A stretch of DNA of 64,000 nucleotides, taken from contig JABAAE010000003.1 in assembly GCA_014238905.1 (NCBI GenBank), forward strand, positions 310,001 through 374,000, in the 5' to 3' direction. Below, piece by piece: positions 27,150-36,519 of the stretch. The stretch comes from Planctomycetota bacterium (lineage in GTDB: Bacteria > Planctomycetota > Planctomycetia > Pirellulales > Pirellulaceae). Below the pieces are notes generated by a model. That model was not told the DNA's origin and did no database searches. It worked only from the letters and a program-made list of their open reading frames with translations. The position numbers were made by a program, and so were the translations under genes. Numbering within the stretch: position 1 is the first letter of the stretch; each line of letters begins with the position of its first letter.

Positions 27150-28583
27150 ATGATCTTTGGCCTACGCAATAAAATGGATCCCAAAATGAAAATGGATCCC
27201 AAAATGAAAATGGATCCCAAAATGAAAATGGATGCTTTGATCATTCAGACATTCTTGGTTGTTGTTTTTTCTGTGACAACTTCCTCCACCTTTTCCCAAG
27301 AGCAGGACCCAGGTCATCAATTCCTCCGTTTTCGTGGCAGTTACGGAAACGGTGTCGTCGCCGACGACACAAGACTACCAGAGACTTGGGATACGCAGAC
27401 CAATGTAAAATGGAAAATGGAGGTTCCCGGATGGGGATGGTCCAGCCCGATCGTCGTCGGGCAAAAGGTTTTTGTAACCTCGGTGATCAACCAACAGAAT
27501 TCTGAATTACCAAAAGCGGGCTTATATCTCGGGCGAGGGCGAAAAGACCCTCCCCAGGGTGTTCACCGATGGATGGTCTATTGTTTCAATTTTTCCAATG
27601 GGAAAAAAATCTGGGAAAAAGAAGTCCACAATGGTCAACCCAAGTTTCCGAGGCATCCAAAAAGCACGTACGCCTCTGAAACGCCAACCTCTGATGGTGA
27701 ACGGTTGTATGTTCTTTTTGGTGACCTTGGCCTGTACTGCTTGGATTTGGATGGTAAAGAAGTCTGGCAAAAAAAGATCACTCCCCGGGAAACCATGTGG
27801 GGATATGGTGCAGCCGCCTCACCGATCGTCCATGAGAATCAGGTCATCATGGTTTACGACAATCAGGAGGCTTCCTATATCGCATCCTATGATGCGAAGA
27901 CCGGTGACCAAAACTGGAAAACCGAACGCGATGAAACCAGCACATGGGCAACACCGTTTCTTTGGAAAAACCCGCTACGTAGCGAGATTGTGGTCTGCGG
28001 AAAAAAAAAGAACCGCTCCTACGATCTTATGGGAAATCTGCTTTGGGAGTTTGATGGCCGCATGTCGAGCTTGGTGATTCCGTCTCCATTGGCAGCCAAC
28101 GGATTACTCTACATCACATCGGGATATTTCCAAGATAGGCGAAAACCAGTCTATGCAATCCGGCCTGGAGGCAAAGGAGATCTCACCCTTCAGGAGGACG
28201 AGAAATCCAATGATTATATCCAGTGGTACCTACCCATGGCCGGTCCCTATAACACTTCTCCCATTGTTTACAAAAACTATTACTACACGTTGCTGGATAG
28301 AGGTTTCCTGACACTTCATGATGCCAGGACCGGTGAAGAGATCTACGGTCGTCAAAGGTTTCGAAGATCAATGACATTCACATCCTCCCCCTGGGCCTAC
28401 AATGATCGGGTGTTTTTCCTCGACGAAAAAGGGCGAACCGTCGTCATTAAGGCCGGGGAAAAATACGAGGAGGTTGGTGTCAATGACCTTTCCGAACTTT
28501 GCTGTGCGACACCGTCGATTGCCGATGGAAATCTTTTGATCCGAACCGCCACCCAGATTTATTGCATTACTAAAATGAAATAG
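27150..28583 (+). CDS. Secreted PQQ-like beta-propeller protein
   Basis: 477 residues. An unusual N-terminus carries three copies of MDPKMK before the signal peptide (MDALIIQTFLVVVFSVTTSS). The mature part is a PQQ/pyrrolo-quinoline-type propeller with repeated blades such as PIVVGQKVFVTSVI, LYCLDLDGKEVWQKK, SYDAKTGDQNWK and LTLHDARTGEEI. These planctomycete proteins lack an alcohol dehydrogenase active site and are usually annotated as outer-membrane-assembly (BamB-like) or unknown propellers. Any of four in-frame ATGs in the repeat could be used as start. A Tat Gfo/Idh/MocA gene follows 72 bases later. Confidence 0.82.
   Translation: MIFGLRNKMDPKMKMDPKMKMDPKMKMDALIIQTFLVVVFSVTTSSTFSQEQDPGHQFLRFRGSYGNGVVADDTRLPETWDTQTNVKWKMEVPGWGWSSPIVVGQKVFVTSVINQQNSELPKAGLYLGRGRKDPPQGVHRWMVYCFNFSNGKKIWEKEVHNGQPKFPRHPKSTYASETPTSDGERLYVLFGDLGLYCLDLDGKEVWQKKITPRETMWGYGAAASPIVHENQVIMVYDNQEASYIASYDAKTGDQNWKTERDETSTWATPFLWKNPLRSEIVVCGKKKNRSYDLMGNLLWEFDGRMSSLVIPSPLAANGLLYITSGYFQDRRKPVYAIRPGGKGDLTLQEDEKSNDYIQWYLPMAGPYNTSPIVYKNYYYTLLDRGFLTLHDARTGEEIYGRQRFRRSMTFTSSPWAYNDRVFFLDEKGRTVVIKAGEKYEEVGVNDLSELCCATPSIADGNLLIRTATQIYCITKMK
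27174..27227. repeat. 18-bp tandem repeat containing start codons
   Basis: Three perfect copies of atggatcccaaaatgaaa. Each contains two in-frame ATGs and encodes MDPKMK. The array sits between the first ATG of the beta-propeller gene and its signal peptide. Confidence 0.95.
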
Positions 28584-28655
28584 CGAGCTGATATCAGAAG
28601 TTGTTTTCTGAATCCATTTTTGGTGACAATTCTTATACCCTCAGGGAATTCGCAG

Positions 28656-29966
28656 ATGTCTTTTTACAGACGAGATTTTTTGAAGTCCAGCGCTGCGGCC
28701 ACGACTTGTGCGGCCACAGGCATTCACGTGCCTACCCTTGTTGACGCGGAGGTCCTCGGAAGAGGCAAAAGAATTTCGGCCAACCAGCGAGTGACGGTTG
28801 CAATGATTGGCTGTGGAAAAATGGCAAACGATTTCCATATCCCCCAACTACTTAATCAGCCTGATTCCCAATTGGTCGCGGTTTGCGAGGTCGATCCAAC
28901 ACGTCGACGGCAGGCAGCAGAACGAGTCAACAAACACTATTCCTCGCGGAAAAATGAAGCACAGACTTGTACCCAATACACCGATTTTCGGGAAGTCATT
29001 TCACGTCAGGACATTGATGCAGTCTGCATTGCCACGCCTGACCATTGGCATGCCACTGCGTTGATAGAAGCGTGCAAATCCGGCAAAGATGTTTATTGTG
29101 AAAAGCCACTGACCTTGACCATCGCGGAAGCTCAAAGATGTGTACAAGCCGCCCGTAAATACAAGCGGATTGTCCAGACCGGCAGCCAACAACGATCCAA
29201 TGTTTTTGGCCGATTCCGTGAAGCCGTGGAAATCATCCGCAGTGGGCGGCTTGGCAAAATATCCAAGGTCACCGTGGGAGTTGGTGATCCACCGATTGCC
29301 TGCGACCTTCCCTCGGAAAAAATGGAACCAGGCCTGAATTGGGACCTTTGGCTTGGCCAGGCACCCATGCGACCCTACAACTCCATCCTTTCCCCGCGAG
29401 GGAACCATCGTCATTTTCCACAGTGGCGAAAATACTACGAGTATTCAGGCGGAGGGCATGTCGACATGGGCGCCCACCACTATGACATTGCCCAGTGGGC
29501 ACTTGATATGGATGAATCGGGACCAATCAAGGTCATCCCGCCGGAAGACCCCCAATCCAAACGTGGCGTCAAGTTTCTTTACGCAAATGGAATCGAAATG
29601 GTCCACGGTGGCCCAAGTGGTTGTGAATTTCACGGAGAAAACGGGACCCTTCGAATCGATCGCGGAGTGCTCACTGGAAATCCCGTCAGCTTGGTAAACA
29701 CACCACTTGGGAAAAGTGATCTTCGTTTACCCAAATCGCCTGGCCACCACCGGAATTGGCTGGATTGCATTGCCTCGCGTCAACGACCAGTAGCCGATGT
29801 CGAAAAGGGCGCACGTACGGTGACGATCGTCCATTTGGGTAATCTCGCCTACCGTGAAAAAATCGCGTTGGATTGGAATCCCCGAAAATGGGAATTCTCA
29901 GACAAATCGAATAACCGTTTTTTGGATCGGCAACGTCGGGATCCCTGGCAATTACCGACCGTCTAG
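28656..29966 (+). CDS. Tat-exported Gfo/Idh/MocA family oxidoreductase
   Basis: 436-residue oxidoreductase. The ATG at 28656 has an AGGG 10 bases upstream and opens a twin-arginine signal (YRRDFLKSSAAATT). The Rossmann motif is VTVAMIGCGKMANDFH; the dehydrogenase lysine is in GKDVYCEKPLTLT. The C-terminal half contains WNLDL-like NWDLWLGQAPMRPYN and SGGGHVDMGAHHYDIAQWAL, usual for the planctomycete exported group. It is probably exported folded with its cofactor. Follows the propeller gene and may be co-transcribed with it. Confidence 0.9.
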   Translation: MSFYRRDFLKSSAAATTCAATGIHVPTLVDAEVLGRGKRISANQRVTVAMIGCGKMANDFHIPQLLNQPDSQLVAVCEVDPTRRRQAAERVNKHYSSRKNEAQTCTQYTDFREVISRQDIDAVCIATPDHWHATALIEACKSGKDVYCEKPLTLTIAEAQRCVQAARKYKRIVQTGSQQRSNVFGRFREAVEIIRSGRLGKISKVTVGVGDPPIACDLPSEKMEPGLNWDLWLGQAPMRPYNSILSPRGNHRHFPQWRKYYEYSGGGHVDMGAHHYDIAQWALDMDESGPIKVIPPEDPQSKRGVKFLYANGIEMVHGGPSGCEFHGENGTLRIDRGVLTGNPVSLVNTPLGKSDLRLPKSPGHHRNWLDCIASRQRPVADVEKGARTVTIVHLGNLAYREKIALDWNPRKWEFSDKSNNRFLDRQRRDPWQLPTV

Positions 29967-30123
29967 AATGCGGGCCAAAGCCGATGAGACAACCTCGGCG
30001 GTGAGCCTTCATTGAACCGTCGGCTGGGCTTTCAAAAATCGCCTCTCAGACTTATCCGGTAATGGTGGCTCTGGGATACTCTTCCAACAGGTCGTTTTGC
30101 CGCACCACGCCAGTGAAAAAAAT

Positions 30124-31617
30124 CTAAATTTTCAAATCGCCCTTTGACATTACAACGATTTCATCACCTGGCTCGAAGATATGATCATCCGGATTCACCA
30201 TCATCTCGTCGTCTGCGTGCTGCACCGCCACCAAGGTGGCATTGTGATCCTTTTTTAACAGCATCATGCAGGACAGATAGTCCTTGCCTGACCAAGAATC
30301 AGGAATCGTGATTCGGTGAAATACCTGGCCACGTTGGTGAGTCAACAGCTCCTCAAGGACCCCCATTAAACCATGGTTCATGGAGGCTTGGGCGAGCATA
30401 TAGCCAGCGTATTCATCACTCACAACGTAATCATTCACGCGCCCTCGATCGAGATGGCCACCATAGGATCGATTCATTAATTCCGCACAAGTGTAGACGT
30501 CCGGATTTAGGCTTTCACAAGTCAAAGCCGCCAAAATCGTACGAGCATCTGCGTCCTGCTCACTACGCCCCCCGCTTAGATCGGACAGGATAATACAGGT
30601 TTTTGCGCGACCGATATGAGCCTTTTCCAGGGCCGTCACTCTTGTGAAGTCGTCTCGAACGAAAATGAACTCTCTGGTGATCTGGTTGGCAACGCCTATT
30701 TTTTCCAAGTCGACATTGGCGATCACTACAATCGGGGTTTTCTTTGAGCGATTCGAAGCACGGTGTTCCTTGATGATAATTTCGGTTTTCGAATTCCATC
30801 CGCAAATAATGAGATGGTTTTCCACATTTTCAAGTTCATAGCTGTTTTTTTCCACGTGAAAAGTCTCCACCATGTATGCCGAAACGGTACCTGTAAACAT
30901 TGCGAAAATTGTCAGCCCCATAAACATGACAAATGCAGCGACAATCCGCCCTGAACGGGTCGTTGGCGTCATGGGTGTGGGCTCTCCTGCGAAAAGGGAG
31001 TAAACGCTGAACCAAAGAGCATTTTCAAAAGTAAATTGCTTATCCGCAGGTACCGCCGAATCTAAAGTTGCTTTCTCGAAAGATACCATGAGGACGGTGC
31101 TGAAAATAACCGTCACCACCAGCAGACCACACATCACAAGGTATTCTGTTGTTCCCCGTCTAAAAATCGAGGGGAAATGGTTGGCAATTCGAGTGGCGAC
31201 ACCGAAAAAGCGAAGGATACGAAATAGACGCAACAACCGCATCGCGCGGAATCCGCGAAATGCCCGAAACTGTGGAATGACTGCCAGGATGTCCAGCCAG
31301 AATTCCACAAAGAACTGTCTTTTGGATGCCGCTGCAACAAACCTGAGAATCAGTTCCACCAGGAACAGGACCGTAATCGCATCATTTAAAAACACGACCC
31401 CTCTAAAATAACTGTCGCTCGAAGCGACACTTTCTCCGCCTGCCGAGTTCACCGCGACCACTTCATAAAGAGTCAATCCAACGGAAAAAACAACCAGCAA
31501 TCCGATCATGACCTCGACCCAGACGTTTTGAAAAAATCGTCGCAGGCGTCTTTTCCAGACAGGATCGTGCCCAGTCGTAGACGGCGGATCAGAGGGTTTG
31601 GACTTGGTTTTATTCAA
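30124..31617 (-). CDS. CASTOR/POLLUX-like ion channel with RCK domains
   Basis: 497-residue inner-membrane channel. Six helices include an arginine-rich S4-like segment (RAFRGFRAMRLLRLFRILRFF, about 118-138). The pore loop near 200-216 reads LWFSVYSLFAGEPTPMTPTT and lacks the TVGYGD filter of ordinary K+ channels. Next come a GxxIFAMFTGTVSAYMVE helix and a cytoplasmic RCK region that opens ENHLIICGWNSK, with GW where GxGxxG is usual, and a TrkA-C-like end (ITIPDSW, DHIFEPGDEIVVMS). The helix and GW combination resembles plant CASTOR/POLLUX channels. The TTG start has no clear ribosome site and no ATG is available upstream. The Ftr gene precedes it by 31 bases. Confidence 0.75.
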   Translation of the reverse strand: MNKTKSKPSDPPSTTGHDPVWKRRLRRFFQNVWVEVMIGLLVVFSVGLTLYEVVAVNSAGGESVASSDSYFRGVVFLNDAITVLFLVELILRFVAAASKRQFFVEFWLDILAVIPQFRAFRGFRAMRLLRLFRILRFFGVATRIANHFPSIFRRGTTEYLVMCGLLVVTVIFSTVLMVSFEKATLDSAVPADKQFTFENALWFSVYSLFAGEPTPMTPTTRSGRIVAAFVMFMGLTIFAMFTGTVSAYMVETFHVEKNSYELENVENHLIICGWNSKTEIIIKEHRASNRSKKTPIVVIANVDLEKIGVANQITREFIFVRDDFTRVTALEKAHIGRAKTCIILSDLSGGRSEQDADARTILAALTCESLNPDVYTCAELMNRSYGGHLDRGRVNDYVVSDEYAGYMLAQASMNHGLMGVLEELLTHQRGQVFHRITIPDSWSGKDYLSCMMLLKKDHNATLVAVQHADDEMMVNPDDHIFEPGDEIVVMSKGDLKI

Positions 31618-31648
31618 AATCGATTAGTGTTGGAGTTGCGGATTGCGC

Positions 31649-32566
31649 TCAGTCGGATTCGACAAGGTCTTTGAGATAGAAATGGTGTTTCCCCAGGTTC
31701 CCACCATAATTACCGGCGGTGATCGTGATGATATCTTCGCCTGCGGCAGCCTGCATGGCGGCCTTGATTGCAACGGAGATACTTTGATGATCGGTACCAT
31801 CAATCACGATTTCGTAGGCGCAGTTGACGCCCTCGCTTAGCTTTGATTTCACTCGACCTCGAAGCGTTGGACAATACGCGTCGGCCGTGGAAGCCGACAA
31901 CGCTTTATATTTTGAGCCAACTTTACTACCACTCCTGACAACCCCTCCTGGAAACGGCGAAATCACGTTGGGAAGCTCTGCAATGACATCCGCCGCCCTG
32001 CGGGCTGCGGACAGGGTGGAGTCCTGATCTTTACCTTGAATAATCAGATTACCGCCACCAATTCCGTCCCCCCAACCGAGAGTATCTGCTACCAGAAACT
32101 CTCCATCCATAACCGGGATACGCCAGTAACGATCTTGATCAGCCAGCTTGCTTTTCTGGTACCCATCGCCAAAAAACCGCAGGTGTTTTCCCAAGGAAAT
32201 CCTGCGTTCTTTTGAATCCTTTGCCGGAAAATGGCCCGGTCCCCAACCATCAAAGACGGCACACGTGGGACACGTCATCAGGCATTGTCCAACGCGATTG
32301 GTAAGCGACTGCGAAAGAGCTTCGACGCTGAATCCGAAAACAAGCACCGATGCACCAGGGCGATGGTCAGGCGTTTTCGAGATCGGCAACACGTGCTCGA
32401 CGGCAATCTCAGCGTCGCAGCCAATCACCGATGCACCGTATCCGGTGAATTCCTGTAGCGCTGACGAAAGCCAATAATCGTCCACCGCGGTCACTATCAA
32501 CCGGACGTATTTCATGTCAAAGGCTTCGGCGAAGGAATCCTCAATGTTCGTTGTACCAATTTGCAA
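31649..32566 (-). CDS. ftr: Formylmethanofuran--tetrahydromethanopterin N-formyltransferase
   Basis: Cytoplasmic enzyme of 305 residues, usual family length. It moves a formyl group between methanofuran and tetrahydromethanopterin; in bacteria it is the D subunit of the formyltransferase/hydrolase complex (FhcD) of the formaldehyde oxidation pathway. Colinear from the first residues: IEDSFAEAFDMKYVRLIVTA, GYGASVIGCDAE, ISKTPDHRPGASVLVFG, GQCLMTCPTCAVF and GEDIITITAGNYGGNLGKHH. The start is TTG, decided by a strong GGGAG exactly 6 bases upstream and by the family's N-terminus. No other C1-pathway gene is in the window. Confidence 0.92.
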   Translation of the reverse strand: MQIGTTNIEDSFAEAFDMKYVRLIVTAVDDYWLSSALQEFTGYGASVIGCDAEIAVEHVLPISKTPDHRPGASVLVFGFSVEALSQSLTNRVGQCLMTCPTCAVFDGWGPGHFPAKDSKERRISLGKHLRFFGDGYQKSKLADQDRYWRIPVMDGEFLVADTLGWGDGIGGGNLIIQGKDQDSTLSAARRAADVIAELPNVISPFPGGVVRSGSKVGSKYKALSASTADAYCPTLRGRVKSKLSEGVNCAYEIVIDGTDHQSISVAIKAAMQAAAGEDIITITAGNYGGNLGKHHFYLKDLVESD

Positions 32567-32858
32567 GACTTACTCCCGATTGTTTCCCAGAAAGATGGTA
32601 CTGTTTCCCTGAAAATAGATGGTACCCAAAATCGAATGGTTTGAATGCACGGCGAATCAAACAAACGGCTGTCCAGCGATGCTTATTCCACCAAACTACT
32701 AAACGAAATCCGTTGTTTCAAAGATAGCAGGTTACCAAAGCAACCGGCGTTGCCATAGCGCCATTTCGGCCAATCGTCGGATTCGAGACAGACCAAAATA
32801 CCCTGCCATTTGGGCAACAAAAAAGTAACATCGTTATTTCCATCGACCGAACGGCAGC

Positions 32859-34046
32859 TTATTCTGCTGTAAGAATCGGATGGACAGAATTCTGAACACC
32901 ACCGGTTACCCAGACTTTGCCATTTTCGTCGACGTAGACATCCACTTCACTGCGGATGCCGAATTCTGGAAGATAGATTCCTGGTTCAATGGAAAAACAG
33001 GTCTGCCGCATCACGGTTCGATCTTCCTGAGTTTCCAGATTGTCCATGTGGGCACCATTGCCATGAGTTTCCTGACCGATGTTATGCCCCGTCCGGTGAA
33101 CAAAATAATCGCCATAGCCTGCTGCCTGAATGACGTCTCGCGTCGCTTGATCGACTTGCCACCCGTAGAGGCATTTGCCGTTTTCAAACGAATCTTTGAC
33201 AATGGCAATCCCGGCGTCGCGGGCATCAGCAACCACCCGGAAGACCTTCTCATAAGACTCCGGTACTGAATCGCCCACGAAACCCACCTTGGTCAAATCA
33301 CTATAAACTCCATCGGCAACATCCATTTTCGCCCACAAGTCGATCAAGACAAAGTCATTTTCACGAATCGGCCGGTCCTTGCCTGGGAACGGTTCGTAAT
33401 GCGGGTCGCCGGAGTTTTCGTTGACACCCACAATCGGAGGGTGGTAAGTCGTCATTCCATTGGCATGGAAATGGTCCATGATCATCGATTGAACTTCTGA
33501 CTCGGTGACCGATCCTCCGCCAGCAGTCCGTTTAGCGATCATCTCCCACGCCAATTCGAACGCCATGCGGGTGTGGACATCTGCCTGAAGATGTAGTTGC
33601 CATTGGCTGGGTGACCACCGTGCCTCGAAATATTGAATCAGGTCACCTGAAGAAACAATCTCCTTGCCAAATGACTTTACCAACTCAATAGTTCCACCAT
33701 CCACTCGGGAGACATAAGGATTCCCGTTCCGGGGGGAATATTCCATTGCTATTTTGCTGGCGGAGCGACAGAGATCCTCCAAACCGGACTCCAATTCCTG
33801 CCATTTGAGATAAACAACTTTTTCACCAGGCAGGTGGTCGAGCGATGCCAATTCAATTCGATGAACCAATTTTTTCGGATCACCTACGGCAGGAATAAAA
33901 TAAGCGAATCGTCGAGACGCAACCGAATCCGGGCGGATATCAAGGACGCGGTGCGCCAAAACGTTCAAGCCACGAAAATCATAAAGCAACCAGCCGTCGA
34001 GCTGAAATTCCCGCAACGCCAATTGAATCTGGTTCAAATCAAACAT
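32859..34046 (-). CDS. M24 family metallopeptidase (Xaa-Pro type)
   Basis: 395 residues. The N-terminal third is a creatinase-like domain; the C-terminal part is the pita-bread metallopeptidase fold. Metal ligands are visible in order: Asp in VLIDLWAK, Asp in VYSDLTKVG, His in HRTGHNIGQETHG, Glu in CFSIEPGIY and Glu in GIRSEVDVYV. This matches two-metal aminopeptidases cutting Xaa-Pro bonds. No signal peptide, hence cytoplasmic. About 290 bases separate it from the Ftr gene on the same strand. Confidence 0.9.
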   Translation of the reverse strand: MFDLNQIQLALREFQLDGWLLYDFRGLNVLAHRVLDIRPDSVASRRFAYFIPAVGDPKKLVHRIELASLDHLPGEKVVYLKWQELESGLEDLCRSASKIAMEYSPRNGNPYVSRVDGGTIELVKSFGKEIVSSGDLIQYFEARWSPSQWQLHLQADVHTRMAFELAWEMIAKRTAGGGSVTESEVQSMIMDHFHANGMTTYHPPIVGVNENSGDPHYEPFPGKDRPIRENDFVLIDLWAKMDVADGVYSDLTKVGFVGDSVPESYEKVFRVVADARDAGIAIVKDSFENGKCLYGWQVDQATRDVIQAAGYGDYFVHRTGHNIGQETHGNGAHMDNLETQEDRTVMRQTCFSIEPGIYLPEFGIRSEVDVYVDENGKVWVTGGVQNSVHPILTAE

Positions 34047-34548
34047 GACAAAATTCTATTTCAAAATTTCAAAATCTGATCATTTTCGACCGGAAAATGA
34101 CTGGCAAACCACAGGTGGAAACAACCGTTTTGAAAGGACATTGGGCGAGTGAATAACTCAACTTCAAGATCAATCCAACTTTGCCATCATCTTAACCGGT
34201 TAAGTGATTCGATACTTCGGGCGGCAAGGTTGCTGACTACCCGGTGGATCCGCCTGTACCGAACTCACGATGAACTACCACAAATAAAAAAAATAAAAAT
34301 TTTATTCGTCATCCAACAAAGTCGGCGGTCTGCGGCAGGTCGTACCCATTTTTTTTGAGTGGGCTGCTACGCAAAAATTAATTGTGCCCACCCACCGCGG
34401 ATTTCTTCAATTAACCAACAATTCCGATTAGAATCAACCTCATAGTGCCATTCACTATAACACCGATGCTCCATCAACGGCGACACAAACCAACGTCGAC
34501 ACAGAAGAACAACATCACAGAATAAACTTTCAACGGGGGACACACTCC
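34047..34548. other. Divergent intergenic region
   Basis: About 500 bases between the M24 peptidase (-) and a secreted protein (+). It must hold both promoters. I found no RNA gene, and no hairpin or repeat that stands out. Confidence 0.5.
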
Positions 34549-35700
34549 ATGGCTAAAAACACCCACCTGCTCTCACATCAAGTCGCAATGAGCTTTCTGT
34601 TGATCGGTGTTCCATTTATTGTGTCTGGACAAGAGCTACCCGAACAACAATTAAACCCAATTAAACAGGAAGCCCCTGGAAATCCCAAGCCAACAAAACC
34701 CGGTGCATCTGGCAATCAGTCCGAGGAAGGCCCCTTGGTGCAAATACCTAAAAAGGAATGGCCGCCAAACTATATCCGTTTACATCTTCAGGATGGCGAC
34801 ATCGTCAGTGGCATTTTGGAAACCGATTCGATCAGCATTACAACTGACTTTGGCACACTTTCGGTCCCGGTAGAAAAAATTCTTCGTTTTGAACCCGGTT
34901 TGATCAGCAAACCGCAGCTATTGGTTTCTCTTGACGAATTGGTGCAACAACTCGGATCAGACAAATATCAAGAGCGGGAAATAGCACACAAAAAACTGTT
35001 GGCTTTGGGAATTAAAATCCGCAACGAACTAGAAAATTACAAGGAGGAAAAAAATGCCGAAAGGAAACGGCACCTTGGCGAAATCAAAAAGGAAATTGAA
35101 AAACTGATCAGTGAAATCCCAGAAGACGAAGCCGACAAACCGGAGAACCAGCCCTGGGAAAAAAATGACAAGCTGGTTATGGCTCATTTCACCGCTGTGG
35201 GAAAGATACAACAGGAAACCTATCGTCTCAGTGGAAAATACGGCCAACTCACGGTCAAACTCGCTGATATCAATAAAGGTAGCCGTCCCACTGCTGGGCG
35301 AGAGGCCATCGATAAAAGTCTCACTCTCGATCAAAGCAATTTCGTTCAACTGAAGTATAAACCGATCGGAATCAAACTAGAGAAAGGTGACACCGTCTCC
35401 GTGACGGCAACGGGTTCTCTGGTGCTGACTCCTTGGGGAGGCAACGTTTCCTGCAGTCCCAATGGAACTCCCCAATATGGAGTCATGCCCAACACCCCAG
35501 GCATCCCTTTTGGATGTCTTGTCGCCAAGATTGGGAATAACGGGAAATACTTCAAGGTTGGTGAAAAGAACAAGTTTGTTGCCACCGCTGCAGGGTCATT
35601 ACAATTCGCGATCACGATGCGAAGCAGTTATGTAGGTAAGAATTACCAATTTCCGGGAGAATACAAACTGAGAGTCAAAGTTCAACCGACCGAGGAATAA
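34549..35700 (+). CDS. Secreted protein with a PA-IL lectin-like C-terminus
   Basis: 383 residues with signal peptide (SFLLIGVPFIVSGQ) and a GGGG-containing ribosome site. A proline-rich linker is followed by two LSm-like small barrels, IRLHLQDGDIVSGILE to GTLSVPVEKILRF and, after a helical Lys/Glu coiled coil (about 135-195), HFTAVGKIQQ to GQLTVKLADI. The last 100 residues (KGDTVSVTATGS, FGCLVAKIGNNGKYFKVGE and AGSLQFAITM) read like the galactophilic lectin PA-IL fold. Carbohydrate binding outside the cell is an inference. I do not know the whole protein from any characterised family. Confidence 0.7.
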   Translation: MAKNTHLLSHQVAMSFLLIGVPFIVSGQELPEQQLNPIKQEAPGNPKPTKPGASGNQSEEGPLVQIPKKEWPPNYIRLHLQDGDIVSGILETDSISITTDFGTLSVPVEKILRFEPGLISKPQLLVSLDELVQQLGSDKYQEREIAHKKLLALGIKIRNELENYKEEKNAERKRHLGEIKKEIEKLISEIPEDEADKPENQPWEKNDKLVMAHFTAVGKIQQETYRLSGKYGQLTVKLADINKGSRPTAGREAIDKSLTLDQSNFVQLKYKPIGIKLEKGDTVSVTATGSLVLTPWGGNVSCSPNGTPQYGVMPNTPGIPFGCLVAKIGNNGKYFKVGEKNKFVATAAGSLQFAITMRSSYVGKNYQFPGEYKLRVKVQPTEE

Positions 35701-35890
35701 CCAATCCGATGGGTCTGGCAGCGAACTCAACTGAAGGAAAGCTGGCCCATTCTATCGCCTGCAAAACCACGGTACTGGCGATCATACCGGCACATCAACG
35801 ACTGCCATCAAAAACGCACCTGAAAGATAACCAACGGCCAGTCGTTTCTACCCCGGCGTGGCATGCTGGGAAAATACAAGTAATAAAAAC

Positions 35891-35920
35891 CCAAAAAAAA
35901 ACACCGGGGAATCCGGTGTA
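35891..35920 (-). terminator. Rho-independent terminator of rplX
   Basis: On the minus strand the hairpin ACACCGG / CCGGTGT with a 5-base loop is followed by eight or more T residues. It lies about 85 bases past the rplX stop codon. Confidence 0.8.
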
Positions 35921-35933
35921 TTGCACTCACGCT

Positions 35934-35963
35934 CTTCAAATTCAACTTCTTCAAATTCAACTT
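35934..35963. repeat. 15-bp direct repeat downstream of rplX
   Basis: Two perfect copies of cttcaaattcaactt, followed by two partial cttcaaag variants, between the rplX stop and its terminator. Confidence 0.85.
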
Positions 35964-36003
35964 CTTCAAAGAGGCATTTCTTCAAAGAAGCTCTGCTGCT
36001 TTA

Positions 36004-36348
36004 TCAACTGGCGTACTTTGGGTTAGGCCCGGAAACAACTCCCAGCGAGGCACCGCTCTTTTTTGCGTACCTTTCTTTCGACCCATCTTTCAGGTATCGG
36101 TAGCCCACCCGCGTCGGCTCACTGGTTTGCGGGCAAACCACCATCAGGTTTGATGCACACATTGGCATTTCCTTGTGCAAACGCCCACCTTGCGGATTTT
36201 TTTGGCTTCTTCGCACATGCTTATAGACACGATTGAGCCCCTCGACCAGCACTTTTCCAGCCTGATGATCCACACTGAGGACTTTGCCTTTCTCATTCTT
36301 ATCACCGCCGGAGATGACTTTGACGATATCGTCGACCTTGATTTTCAT
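36004..36348 (-). CDS. rplX: 50S ribosomal protein L24
   Basis: Ribosomal protein L24 (uL24), one of the first proteins bound in 50S assembly. The ATG at 36348 follows AGGAA spaced 7 bases and gives the family N-terminus MKIKVDDIVKVISGGDKNEKGKVL (KOW motif). The GLNRVYKHVRRSQKNPQGG and VCPQTSEPTRVGYR blocks are typical. 114 residues, normal to slightly long. In most bacteria rplX sits between rplN and rplE; here it stands alone beside a tRNA gene and has its own terminator. Confidence 0.95.
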   Translation of the reverse strand: MKIKVDDIVKVISGGDKNEKGKVLSVDHQAGKVLVEGLNRVYKHVRRSQKNPQGGRLHKEMPMCASNLMVVCPQTSEPTRVGYRYLKDGSKERYAKKSGASLGVVSGPNPKYAS

Positions 36349-36519
36349 TCTTTTCTTCCTTTTTTTGAATCCCGGATTATCGAGCCGAAGACGCACCTTG
36401 TCAACTCAAAATTCGCCGTTTTGAAACCTGTTTTCGACGTAAACCTGACCGATTCTTTTGATCAATTCGGCAACCATGGTCAGAATAGGCAGAAAGATAG
36501 ACTTTGTAGGGTGTGCCTC

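Larger units (their letters stand above)
35701..36003. other. Convergent intergenic region with terminator and short repeats
   Basis: Between the lectin-like gene (+) and rplX (-). It holds the rplX terminator at 35891-35920 and two copies of a 15-bp repeat at 35934-35963. I see no gene in it. Confidence 0.6.

Noticed and set aside
35709-36026. 105-codon open frame between the lectin-like gene and rplX
   Set aside because: Overlaps the rplX terminator and repeat, and runs into rplX on the other strand.
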